From: JBEKTY01 sp049515555
GTDB taxonomy: Bacteria; Planctomycetota; Planctomycetia; Pirellulales; Thermoguttaceae
Direction: 5' to 3'
DNA: 64,000 bases
Assembly: GCA_049515555.1 (NCBI GenBank)
Contig: JBEKTY010000060.1
Span: forward strand, 1 to 64,000
Shown here: positions 43,153 to 52,800 of the stretch, one piece after another
How positions within the stretch are numbered: the stretch's first letter is position 1
How the letters are laid out: each line of letters opens with the position of its first letter
Position numbers and translations under genes: made by a program
Notes under the pieces: generated by a model
Told to the model about the DNA's origin: nothing
The model's input: the letters and a program-made list of their open reading frames with translations, nothing else
Databases searched by the model: none

Positions 43153-44685
43153 ATGCACGCCAAGCGATGCGGGATCGTGGGCTTCGCGTTCTTTGGTTCC
43201 GTGGCGCTGCTGGCCATGGTAAGTCCGCTGGCCGCGGAGACGCCAAGCTTGATGAAAGCCGGCTTTGCCGAGGCTGACATCACGCCCAGGATCGGCATGG
43301 AGCAGCCGGGCGGGTATGGGAAGTCGTATCACCGCAGCTTCCACGATCCCTGCAAGGTGCGCGCGGCCGTGCTGGACGACGGCCGGCGTCGCGTCGCGGT
43401 TATAGGGATCGACGGCCTGGCCGTTCATCGCGAAATGGTCCTGGAGGCGCGCAAGGAGATCGCCCAGCGAACAGGCATTCCCGCGGAAGCCATTCTCATC
43501 TGCGCGTCGCATTCACATTCTTCCGGGCCGATCTTCGGCGTGCGGCGCGGCGAGTACGATCATGCTTCGCCGCTGGTGCAAGCGCTGGCCTACGATCAAT
43601 CGACGCTGGTCGATGCGGAATACTACGCGCACGTCGAGGAGCAGATCGTCGTCGCGGCCTGCCAGGCCGATGCGTCGCGCGTCGAGGCGCGGTGCGGGGT
43701 CGGTCGGGGCAGCCAGTCGCACGTGTCGTTCAATCGCCGCTTCCGCATGAAGAACGGCCGCACGTTCACCCATCCCGGTCAAAACAATCCGGACATCGTC
43801 GAACCGGCCGGTCCGATCGATCCCGAGGTCGGCGTGATCGGCGTATGGGACAAACAGGGCAAGCTGCTGGGCTGCATGGTCAACTTCGCCTGCCATGCGA
43901 CGACGAGCCCCGGCGGCATCTCGGCCAACTACATTTATTATCTGGAGCAAACCATTCGCGGCGTATTCGGCCCCAAGACGGTGGTCGTCTTTCTGGCAGG
44001 CGCGTGCGGCGACGTAACGCAGGTGGACAATCGCAACCCCTCGACCAACCCCGACTCCGAGGCGTGGGCCCAGCGGGTGGGCGGCAGCGTGGGGGCCGAG
44101 GCGGTCAAGGTTCTCGTGGCGATGCGGCCGGCCGCGATCGCGCCTTTCGATGCGAAGAGCGTAGTCCTGGAGATCCCCCGCCGCCGGCCCGCTCCCCAGC
44201 GCCTACGCAAGTGCCTGGCGCTGGTGCAGAAGGATCCGAAAACGGTCGAGCCCGCCGAGTGGCTGTTCGCCAAGGAAATCGTGCTCCTGGAGGCGATTCT
44301 GGCCAAGCGGCCGGCGGCCGAAGTCGAAGTGCAAGCCATCCAGATCGGGCCGGCCGTGCTGGTGGCCAACCCCTCCGAGTTCTTCTGCCAACTGGGCCTG
44401 GACATCAAGGCCAAGAGCCGCTTCGCGTTCACGTTTCCCGTGACGCTGGCCAACGGTTGCGTGGGCTATGTGCCGACCGAAGAGGCCTTTGGCCCGCACG
44501 GCGGCGGCTACGAGACGCGGCTGACGAGTTACAGCAACCTGGAGATCACGGCCGGCCCGCGGATTGTCGCCGCGGCCTTGGATCTGCTCGGCCGAATGAC
44601 ACCCGGCGCGCTGCCGGCCCCGCCGAAAGCCCCGCCGCCGAACACTTCCTGGTCGTACGGCAACGTACCGCCGGAAAAAGAGTGA
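43153..44685 (+). CDS. Secreted neutral/alkaline ceramidase-like hydrolase
   Basis: A 510-residue exported protein with a signal peptide (GFAFFGSVALLAMVSPLAA). It matches the N-terminal domain of neutral/alkaline non-lysosomal ceramidases: KAGFAEADITP opening, CASHSHSSGP with the metal-binding His pair, NFACHATTSPGG and FLAGACGDVTQ. Planctomycetes have many such proteins whose real substrate is uncertain; amide or ester hydrolysis on a glycan or lipid is possible. It lacks the usual ceramidase C-terminal domain. The following oxidoreductase begins 15 bases on, so the two are probably co-transcribed. Confidence 0.8.
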   Translation: MHAKRCGIVGFAFFGSVALLAMVSPLAAETPSLMKAGFAEADITPRIGMEQPGGYGKSYHRSFHDPCKVRAAVLDDGRRRVAVIGIDGLAVHREMVLEARKEIAQRTGIPAEAILICASHSHSSGPIFGVRRGEYDHASPLVQALAYDQSTLVDAEYYAHVEEQIVVAACQADASRVEARCGVGRGSQSHVSFNRRFRMKNGRTFTHPGQNNPDIVEPAGPIDPEVGVIGVWDKQGKLLGCMVNFACHATTSPGGISANYIYYLEQTIRGVFGPKTVVVFLAGACGDVTQVDNRNPSTNPDSEAWAQRVGGSVGAEAVKVLVAMRPAAIAPFDAKSVVLEIPRRRPAPQRLRKCLALVQKDPKTVEPAEWLFAKEIVLLEAILAKRPAAEVEVQAIQIGPAVLVANPSEFFCQLGLDIKAKSRFAFTFPVTLANGCVGYVPTEEAFGPHGGGYETRLTSYSNLEITAGPRIVAAALDLLGRMTPGALPAPPKAPPPNTSWSYGNVPPEKE

Positions 44686-44700
44686 AGGACCGAGGTGATG

Positions 44701-46173
44701 ATGGAAAAGAACACTCCGTGCGAGAAAAAGTTGCCATCGTTGTGGCCGGTCCCCAACCGCTCGTTGTGGCCGGTCTCCGACCGAGCCACACCGATGACCG
44801 AAGGTCTCCTCGGCCGTGGAGACCTTCGGTCGGGCCGCGGCGGGGTCGGGAGACCCGCGCCGAACTTGGGCCCCGCGCCGAACTTGAATGTGTTGCGCTC
44901 GCGACGCCGTTTCTTGAAGGGTTCGATAGCCGCCGCCGCGGGAGCCGAGCTGGCGTGGGCCCGCACGGCGCACGCCGCCGGGAGCGACGCAATCAAGATC
45001 GGCCTGATCGGCTGCGGCGGCCGCGGCAGCGGGGCAGCCGCCAACGCCATGAACGCCGGCAAGGACGTGCGGCTGGTGGCCCTGGCCGACGTCTTCGACG
45101 ATCGCTTGCAAGGCGCCCGCGGGCGGCTCAAGAAGTTGTACGCCGAGCAGGTCGCGGTCGACGACGAGCATTGCTTCCTGGGCTTCGACGGTTACGAGAA
45201 GCTGATTCACAGCGGCGTCGACGTGGTGCTGTGCGCCGCCGCCTCGCACTTCCATCCGCTGCACCTCGCCGCCGCCGTGGCCGCCGGCAAACACGTCTTC
45301 TGCGAGAAGCCGCACGGCCTGGACGTGCCGGGCTTGAAAATGGCCATGGCCGCCGCCGAGGAAGCGCGCAAAAAACGGTTATGCCTCGTCTCGGGCTTGT
45401 GCTGGCGCTACGACCCGGGCGTGCGGGAAGCCATGCGGCGCGTCCGCGACGGCGCCATCGGCGAGATCGTGGCCATCCAGGAGACGTACATCGGCACTCC
45501 CTACGTGCTCCGCGAGCGCCGGCCCGAATGGAGCGAAATGCAATACCAATTGCAGAACTGGTATCACTTCAACTGGCTCTCCGGCGATCAGACCGCCCAA
45601 CAATTGGTGCATAGCCTGGACAAGGCCTCCTGGGCACTGGGCGACAAGCCGCCCCTGAAGGCCTGGGGGCTGGGCGGGCGGCAGGTGTGCCTCGAGCCGA
45701 AATACGGCGACCAGTTCGACCATCATGCCGTGGTGTTCGAGTATGCCGACGGCGTACGCGTGTTCGGCTTCTGCCGCGACATGCTGGGCTGCTACAACGA
45801 GACTTCGGACGTGATCCTGGGCAGCAAGGGCCGGGCCATCCTGCCCAGCCGGCCGCGGATCGAAGGGGCCCATCCTTGGCGCTACGAGGGACCCCAGCCC
45901 AGCATGTACGACGTCGAACACAAGGAGCTGTTCGACGCCATCCGCGGCGGGCGACTGATCCACAACGGCGATTACATGTTCACCAGCTCGATGCTGGGGA
46001 TCATGGCGCAAATGGTCTGCTACACGGGCCAGGAGATCACCTGGGAGAAGGCGATGGGCTCGGAGTCGAGTTTTTCGCTGCCGCGTTACACGTGGGAGGC
46101 CGAGCCGCCCGTCAAGCCGCAGGCCGACGGCCGCTATGCCACGGCCATGCCCGGGGTGACGAAGTTCCGGTAG
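44701..46173 (+). CDS. TAT-exported Gfo/Idh/MocA oxidoreductase with repeat-extended N-terminus
   Basis: A 490-residue oxidoreductase. LIGCGGRGSGAAANA is the nucleotide site and the catalytic Glu-Lys-Pro is in VFCEKPHGLDV. The Tat motif SRRRFLKGS lies about 66 residues in, far from the start. The intervening Pro/Arg/Gly-rich stretch is encoded by a palindromic repeat (about 44741-44880), so the original leader was probably short. Starts at GTG 44695, ATG 44698 and ATG 44701 are adjacent; 44701 gives the best spacing from GAGG. A GTG at 44890 would give a normal-length Tat leader but lacks a ribosome site. It is downstream of the ceramidase-like gene and convergent with the next one. Confidence 0.8.
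   Translation: MEKNTPCEKKLPSLWPVPNRSLWPVSDRATPMTEGLLGRGDLRSGRGGVGRPAPNLGPAPNLNVLRSRRRFLKGSIAAAAGAELAWARTAHAAGSDAIKIGLIGCGGRGSGAAANAMNAGKDVRLVALADVFDDRLQGARGRLKKLYAEQVAVDDEHCFLGFDGYEKLIHSGVDVVLCAAASHFHPLHLAAAVAAGKHVFCEKPHGLDVPGLKMAMAAAEEARKKRLCLVSGLCWRYDPGVREAMRRVRDGAIGEIVAIQETYIGTPYVLRERRPEWSEMQYQLQNWYHFNWLSGDQTAQQLVHSLDKASWALGDKPPLKAWGLGGRQVCLEPKYGDQFDHHAVVFEYADGVRVFGFCRDMLGCYNETSDVILGSKGRAILPSRPRIEGAHPWRYEGPQPSMYDVEHKELFDAIRGGRLIHNGDYMFTSSMLGIMAQMVCYTGQEITWEKAMGSESSFSLPRYTWEAEPPVKPQADGRYATAMPGVTKFR
44735..44890. repeat. Palindromic repeat within the leader region of the oxidoreductase gene
   Basis: GACCGAAGGTCTCC at 44796-44809 pairs perfectly with GGAGACCTTCGGTC at 44818-44831. To its left CGTTGTGGCCGGTC occurs twice (about 44738 and 44763) and to its right GCGCCGAACTTG occurs twice (44857 and 44874 regions). 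The whole segment is open in the reading frame and composed unlike the surrounding gene. Confidence 0.75.
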
Positions 46174-46177
46174 CCCG

Positions 46178-49100
46178 CTATTTCGCCGTCCAGTTCCGCA
46201 GCGATTCGCTCCGCTCCGCCGCCAGCAGGAGCCGCGTTCCGTAGTCGGCGCCGAGCGAGATGCTCAGCTCGCCTTCGGAACCGGCGGAGAGGATTTCCTC
46301 CGGCTTCAGCATGTCGATCGCCGCCACGGCCCCGGGCAATGCAACTTTGACCGCCAGCGGCTCTTCGGCGTAGCTCTGCAGCACGAGCAACAGCGCGGGC
46401 GCCTCGGCACGTCTGAGCACCAGCCATTTGACGCGGCCGTCGCTGGTCTTCAGGATGGGCCGATCGTCCCAATAGTTGAATACTTGCACGCCGGGCGCGC
46501 CGTAGCCGAACTGCTTCATGAGTCTTGAGCAGCGCGCGCCCGTCTCGCCGAAGTTCCAGTCGGCCCCGCGGATCTCGTGCACGCGGTACATGCCCCAGTC
46601 GGAGAGCTTGATGCGGTCCGGCACGTTCTTGTACCTTGCATCGCGGTAGTCCATGGTGTTGCGCAGCGGGTACATGCCGTGCGGAATGACTCCGGCCACG
46701 CGTCCCAAGGTCATCGTCCGCGTGTAATCGGCCGGGAAGGGCAGGTGGTATCCGTCCTGGATCGTGCCCCAGAACTTGTCGGATGCCGGCAGCGGCCGCC
46801 GCTGCTTGTCCAGGCGGTAAGGCTGCTCCAGGTCGAGCGTCGCCGTGAACCACGTATTCATGGGGATGGTCTGGGTGTTGGTGACGTGGCCGGTGAAATC
46901 GAGCGGCCGGCCCGCTTGTCCCGTCTCCTGAAGCTCCTGCATTCGCTTCCAGACGCGTTTGTAGTAGGTGCGATAGCCCCACACGGTCGTGTCCGGGCCG
47001 GCGAAGCCGTTGATGCGCGGATTGGCGGCCGCCACGGGGAAGCTGTTGTCGAAGTATAGGCTCACGCCGCGTTTCAACCACTCGTTGGCATAGTACAGGC
47101 AGAAATCCTGGATGCTGGGGGCCACCGGCTTGGCGTTTCCGCAGGTCCAGATCGTTTCCTTCTGCGCATCGGTGGGCTTGTCGGGCCAGATGTCTTTGGG
47201 CGGCCAGCCCGGGTACGCGAAGCGCTCGAATTCCACGCTGGACCACTCGTCGCGGAAGATCTCCCACTCTTCCATGCGCGGATGGAAAACGTGCTCCTCG
47301 TAGTACGTGGCATTGCAGGCCGGATTGTTGAACCACTCGATCGACTTGACCCAGGGCGACTCGCCGAAGACCTTCAAGGGCTTCCACACCCGCCCGGCAT
47401 CCTTCTTCTCCCACCAGGGGCGGTCGAACGTGCCCGTGCGGTGCTGGTCGAGAATCTTGTCGACGACGGAGAAATCGCGGCCATCCGGGTACTTGTCGCT
47501 GCAATAGTAGCCGCCCCAGCAGACCACCGTGAGGCCGCCGCCGCCGGGCACCTCGTGGCTGCGCCAATCCTGCGGCAGGGGCTTGGTGGGACTGGCCTGC
47601 AGCCCGAAGGTGAAATGCCGCGGACGGTCCAGCAGCGTCGGCTCGGTGAACAAGGAAACCTGCAACAGCACCTTGTCGCCCGCGCGGACTACCCGCTGCC
47701 AGGGCTCGAAAGGATTGACGCCCTCGTGCAGGTTGTCGGCGAACCACGCCAGCCCGCGCTGCTCGGCGCCAAGCCAGACGTAGCAGATCGTGTCCTCGCG
47801 GAACCAGTCGCCGCCGCCCGCTTGCCGTCCCCAGGGCACGATCTGCCAGGAATTCCAGATCTCGCCGTCGTCGGGGCCGGGCTGCACCTCGTAATCGATC
47901 GGCACCCAGGTCTGCAGGTTTTCCTTCTGGTTGTGCCAGGCGATCTTCCCTCCGCGGGGGGTCTGGCCGGCATAATGGTGCCGCATGCTGTTGTTGCCGA
48001 CGTAGTGGAACAGCGGCGCCTCACGGTCGCGATAAGGAATCTCCAGCCAGGCCCGGTGGATGACGACCGGCTTGTCGGCGGGTTGGAGCGTCCAATCGAT
48101 CCGGGCACAGCCATCCTCCTCGATCCGCGTGCGTGCGATGAGTCGGAGGCCGTCGGCCGCTGCCTCACCTTCAAACTCCGCCATGTCCGGATGTCTTACC
48201 ACGCCCTTGGCCGACGGCGCCGCGCGCTGCGGCCAGCGATGTTCCTTGCCGTCTTGATCGGCAATCACAAGCTCGATCGGGCCCGCCAGAAGCTCGCGGC
48301 CCTTGCTGACAACGCTGTCGAACACGCCCAGGGCGTTCACCCGGTAGACGCGATCCACGACCTTGACCGTGCCGCCGTCGATTTCCACCGGCTTGAACGG
48401 CGCATAGACCTTGTGCTGCGTGCCGTAGTTGCAGCCCTCGAAGGGAAAGTGCTTGCGGTTGAACGTTTTGGTCGCGGGCAGTCGGGTCCCGGCGCAACGG
48501 AACTCGACGCGGTACTCGCCGTCGGGCAAGTCGGGCAGTTTGATTCGGCCCTGCCCGCGCCCCTGATTGTTGAGCGGGACCTTCCCGGACGCGACGGGAT
48601 CGGTTCCGTGGCTGGCGTAAACGAGCACTTCGGCGGCAGGGGTGTCCGGCGGAAGCTTTTCACGCGCGATCTTTGCACGCTCGCAGAAGGCGTCCAGGTC
48701 GAAGGCGGCTTCCAGTTCCCGGCAGGAGGGGTAATAACCGTAGGGCAACATCGAGGCCAACGGCGAGACATAGCCCTCGGCCTTGTCCAGGCCGTACTTG
48801 CCGCGGAGGCGGCGAACCAAGGCCAGCCGTTCGGCGCCCGCGATCGGCCGGTCAAAGGCGCACAACTCGGCCAGATCCATGCAGGCCCCCGAGGCATTCC
48901 CCGTAGCCCCGACGCGATAGCCCCCGAGGAGGAACAACCCCCGGGCCGCCAAGGTGAACCTGTGTCGGAGGCGGCCGACGCGGTTGCCGTCGAAATACAG
49001 CTCGGCCATTCCCGATACGGCATCGGCCCACAGTTCGACAATGTGGCAGCCCGTGCCCGGCAGCGGCGACGCCACCGAGGTCAGATTCTGCGAGTATTCT

Positions 49101-49624
49101 TTGTCTACTTGCCCGCTAAACTTATTGAGCCCCAGGCCCGCGCCCTTGATGCCGTTGTCCGGACCATAATGGCACAACGTGGCGTAGATCGTCTCCTTGT
49201 TCTGTTTGACGACGGCGATCAGAGTCAAGCCCGACGTGCCGGCCAGCGGCAGATCGGGCAGCGTCAATCCTTGGGCGACGTTTTGCTCGCCGACGAACCG
49301 GACCACCGGCAGACCGTTGACCACGCCGGCCTTCAGCACCGGCTGGAACTCGGCCTTGTCCTGGCTGAGCCGCCGGAGCGTGCCGCTCTGATCTTGCCAG
49401 CTTGTCACCTTGCCGTCCGCGCCGGCCGCGACGCCTTTGGCCGCGTCGAGCCAGAGCACAAGCCCCGGAATGCTTTGCGGGTCCGCCGCGCGCGATCCTT
49501 TCAGCAGCTCGAGGTTCAGGCCCGTGCGATGGGCCCACTCGGCATCGCGAGCGGAATCGACGGCGAACAACGACAAGGGCAGACCGGCAATCGCCAGGAA
49601 CGAGGCCAAAGAGAACCTGCGCAT
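46178..49624 (-). CDS. Large secreted LamG plus DUF6067/GH123-like protein
   Basis: A 1148-residue exported protein. After a signal peptide (FSLASFLAIAGLPLSLFA), residues about 45-280 are a LamG/concanavalin-like lectin domain (IPGLVLWLDAAKGV, LTLIAVVKQN, FDRPIAGAERLALVRRLRGK). The remainder resembles the DUF6067 group related to GH123: a beta-sandwich with GEIWNSWQIVPWG and VWLGAEQRGLAWFADN, then a TIM-barrel-like region (SLYFDNSFPVAAANP, YWDDRPIL). A similar core is in the gene at 49814-53782. ATG 49624 has GAGGAG 6 bases upstream. It is the last gene of a minus-strand run of very large secreted proteins. A glycoside hydrolase role is likely; substrate and catalytic acids are not assignable. 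Confidence 0.7.
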   Translation of the reverse strand: MRRFSLASFLAIAGLPLSLFAVDSARDAEWAHRTGLNLELLKGSRAADPQSIPGLVLWLDAAKGVAAGADGKVTSWQDQSGTLRRLSQDKAEFQPVLKAGVVNGLPVVRFVGEQNVAQGLTLPDLPLAGTSGLTLIAVVKQNKETIYATLCHYGPDNGIKGAGLGLNKFSGQVDKEYSQNLTSVASPLPGTGCHIVELWADAVSGMAELYFDGNRVGRLRHRFTLAARGLFLLGGYRVGATGNASGACMDLAELCAFDRPIAGAERLALVRRLRGKYGLDKAEGYVSPLASMLPYGYYPSCRELEAAFDLDAFCERAKIAREKLPPDTPAAEVLVYASHGTDPVASGKVPLNNQGRGQGRIKLPDLPDGEYRVEFRCAGTRLPATKTFNRKHFPFEGCNYGTQHKVYAPFKPVEIDGGTVKVVDRVYRVNALGVFDSVVSKGRELLAGPIELVIADQDGKEHRWPQRAAPSAKGVVRHPDMAEFEGEAAADGLRLIARTRIEEDGCARIDWTLQPADKPVVIHRAWLEIPYRDREAPLFHYVGNNSMRHHYAGQTPRGGKIAWHNQKENLQTWVPIDYEVQPGPDDGEIWNSWQIVPWGRQAGGGDWFREDTICYVWLGAEQRGLAWFADNLHEGVNPFEPWQRVVRAGDKVLLQVSLFTEPTLLDRPRHFTFGLQASPTKPLPQDWRSHEVPGGGGLTVVCWGGYYCSDKYPDGRDFSVVDKILDQHRTGTFDRPWWEKKDAGRVWKPLKVFGESPWVKSIEWFNNPACNATYYEEHVFHPRMEEWEIFRDEWSSVEFERFAYPGWPPKDIWPDKPTDAQKETIWTCGNAKPVAPSIQDFCLYYANEWLKRGVSLYFDNSFPVAAANPRINGFAGPDTTVWGYRTYYKRVWKRMQELQETGQAGRPLDFTGHVTNTQTIPMNTWFTATLDLEQPYRLDKQRRPLPASDKFWGTIQDGYHLPFPADYTRTMTLGRVAGVIPHGMYPLRNTMDYRDARYKNVPDRIKLSDWGMYRVHEIRGADWNFGETGARCSRLMKQFGYGAPGVQVFNYWDDRPILKTSDGRVKWLVLRRAEAPALLLVLQSYAEEPLAVKVALPGAVAAIDMLKPEEILSAGSEGELSISLGADYGTRLLLAAERSESLRNWTAK

Positions 49625-49692
49625 CGTAGCTCCTCGAAACATGAACTAGTAAGAGTTGGATAGCGGTGGCGTAACCGTTCATGGCATGGAAA

Positions 49693-49769
49693 GTAGCAGG
49701 CACACTCCGTGTGCCGTCCGCCATACCTTCTTCCGCCTCAGCGGACGGCACACGGAGTGTGCCTGCTAC
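49693..49769. repeat. Palindromic element family A, copy at 49.7 kb
   Basis: 28-base perfect arms at 49693-49720 and 49742-49769, flanked by CCGTTCATGGCATGG on the left and CGTGAACGG on the right. It separates the two DUF6067-like genes, 69 bases upstream of the start of the LamG one. Confidence 0.95.
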
Positions 49770-49813
49770 TTTGGCACGGGAACGTGAACGGATAGCGAGC
49801 GGGAAACATGTCT

Positions 49814-52800
49814 TCAATACCGATCGATGGCGACGACGCGGGATTCGCCGGGGTTCAGCCGGACCCAGACGCGCCCCGTGTGGCCATTGTACAGCACGTT
49901 GCTGCGGTTGCCGCCCAGCCGATAGTCGTTGGGCTGGGCGTCCTCTTCAAGGTTTTGCACGGCCCCGTCATCCAGGGCCACAATCGACGTGAAATCACGC
50001 CATAGCTTCTGCACCTTGATGCCCAGGCCGTCCAGGTCGAGTACGACGGCGGCCACCACGGGCCGATCTTTGGCATTGCTGATTCGCAGCAGGACGCTCT
50101 CGGGCCGGGTCCACGCGCGCACCCGGACGCCGGCGGTTTCGCAGCGGACTTTGCCGGCCAGGTCAGGGCCGGCCAGGGCAGAGGCGCGGGCGATGCCCCA
50201 ATCCAGCACGGCGCTGCGCAGCCGGCCCGGGAAGGCCTCCTTCCAGGCCGCGTCGGCGATCGGCCGCTCGTCCCAGGAAAGCACCAGGTATCGCACGTGG
50301 TGATACGGCACGTCAAAGCCGTCGATTGCTCCGGTGCGGGCGTCGAGCTTGGGCCGAATGGCAGGCAACCCCAGCGGCTCGCCCTGGGGGTTTCGCGGCA
50401 AGCTTTGCACCCACTTCAGGTGGCCGAGGTAGCGGGGGTTGGGAAGATCGTTGAGCAGCTCGCCCACCCGCAGTTGTTCGCCGCCCAGTCCGTTGGGAAC
50501 CCCTAACGCCGCCAGATCGAGACGGATGCGGGCCGGCCGGGTCTGCTCTTGCCCCTCGGGATCGGGGCCATGGTTCATCACCGCCATGGCCACCGAATTC
50601 GGCCGTTTCCAAAGGCTCACGATCAACCCTTTGGTGCACTCCGTCACCTGGCGACGATTCCGCCAATAAGGGATGAACTGAACGTCTTCGCGGCTGATGC
50701 CCCAATGGCGGAACTCGCCGCTCCAGAAGATGCTTCCGCCGGCCCCGCCCGTGCCGGCGTCGTGCATGGCCGCCCACGCGGGATTCATGAACCCCAGGTG
50801 GCTGATGTTAACGCCGAAATTGTGCGGGCAAGACAGTGCGATCATCCGGTCGCTGGGATAGACGTCGATCGGGTCCTTCATCGGGTACTCGGAATCGAGG
50901 ATGGCGTCGGCGAACGGCAGGGCCTTCAGGCTGATGGAATTTGTGGCGTGCCCGGAAACGCCGCCCGGATAGAGGCCGTTCTCCTGTATCATGGCCCAGG
51001 TGCGTTTGTACCAGGCGCGGAGGTTGTCGTCGCTGCCCTCGGGTTGGATCCGCCCGTCGGGCAGGACGTAGCCGAAACCGGCCGCCGGCCGGGCCAGGAA
51101 ATGCCCGGTGAAGCTGATGTCGTAGTAGAAGTGCGTGCATCCGCCCTCGCGGACCTGGCGGTCCTGGAGGTAGATCATGTAATCGGTATATGTCTTGGAG
51201 AGAGCCTCGCCCCCCGGCACCCAATCGCCGGCGAAGTAGCCGTAGATGCCCGGCTCGATCGTCTTGTCCATGTAGCCGCGCAAGGCGATCTGGTTGGTCA
51301 GATAGGTTTGCAGCCGCGGGGCCAGTTCATAAATTCCGCGCACCGACCGTTTGGCGGCCTCTTCCTTGCAGTAAGCAAAGTACGCCGGCCAGCGTTTCAA
51401 ATCCTCGAACGGCGGGCTGAGCACGGAGAAATAGTCCTGGCCCGTGTCCCAGTTGACCTTGTACTTGCCGCCCGAGAAACCGTTGGCGGCCGAGATCTGG
51501 TTGATCCGCCAGCCGCGCTCGAACTTGCGGAAGGGAGTGGCGTTGTAGCCCAGGCGGATGGTGCGCGGGCCGCCCAGCTCCACTGAATCCTCGCCCGCCG
51601 AGCGGCCGACGATGTTGTTGCAGATGACGACGGCCCCGCCCTGGCGGACCAGCGAGTGCGCCGGCACGCGGTCGTCGACGTCCCAGCCGCGGTCGCTATC
51701 GGCCGCCCACAGCAGTCCGCGGTGCTCGGTGCCCAGCCACAGGTTGTCGGTAAAGCTGCCGGCGGTCATTCCGCTGCCGGTCAACCCGATGCCGTTAAGC
51801 GTGTTCCATACTTCTCCCTGGCCGTCGGGCACGCGGCCGATGGTCCGCGCGCAGTAGTTGCCGCCCTGGCCGATGCAGGCCATGTGCAGCCCCAGGGCGT
51901 CGTCGACCGGCCACTCGACGCGCAACTGGTCGAGTTTCACCGGGGCCCCCTCCGGCGAAAAAGTCACCGCGAGGTCCACCAGCCCGTCCTGCTCGATCGA
52001 TCCCTTGGCCTGGAAGCGGACGCCGGCCGCCGCGCTGGGCGGCCCCTCGAACTCGATGCGCCACGGCCTGGCATCGGTGATCTTCAGCGGGCCGGCCGCA
52101 CGGACGACCGACTCCTTGCCGCCAACGTCGACCACGATCTGCGCCGGCCGCGCGAGCACCGGCCCGCCGTTGGCATCGATCCGGATCGGCAGGCCCAGGC
52201 CGTCCAATTCGTACAGCCGGCCAATGCAGGAAACGGCCGTCGGCGACGTCCGGCCCGGCTGGACCTTCAGCGGCTCGAACGGGCGCAGCACCTTTTCCGT
52301 GTCGCCCACGCGATTGTTCCACCATTTGGCGAAAACTTTGGGCTCATCCTTCTTCTCAAACCCGATGTCGCTGCGCGAAGCCAGGGTCTTCCCGGCGGCA
52401 TCCGCCAGTCGCAATGCCACCTTGTACGTGCCGGCTTCAAGATTGGGCAACTCGATCAGCCCCCAGTATTTGGCATGCGTGAAATGGGGCAGCCGGCCTT
52501 TGATTACCGGTCGGCCCTGGCGCGTGATCGCGTACTCCGCCGCGGCCGGCTGCGTGCCGGGCGGGACCTGCGCGTCCAGCGTGTCGGCGCTTAGAAACAG
52601 CAGACCCCGCACCGGGTTGAAATCCTGTTCGTACTCGAACACGGTCGTGCGCGGCACGGCCTTCAGATAGCCCTTGTCCGTACCCTGGAAAGTCAGGCTG
52701 TGGGAGAACACGGGGGTCGTGCCCGCCGGCTGCACCGGCATCACCCGGTACTCATACATCGAAATCCCCGTGCGCCGGCTGGCCGGCCCGTAGTCCAGGC

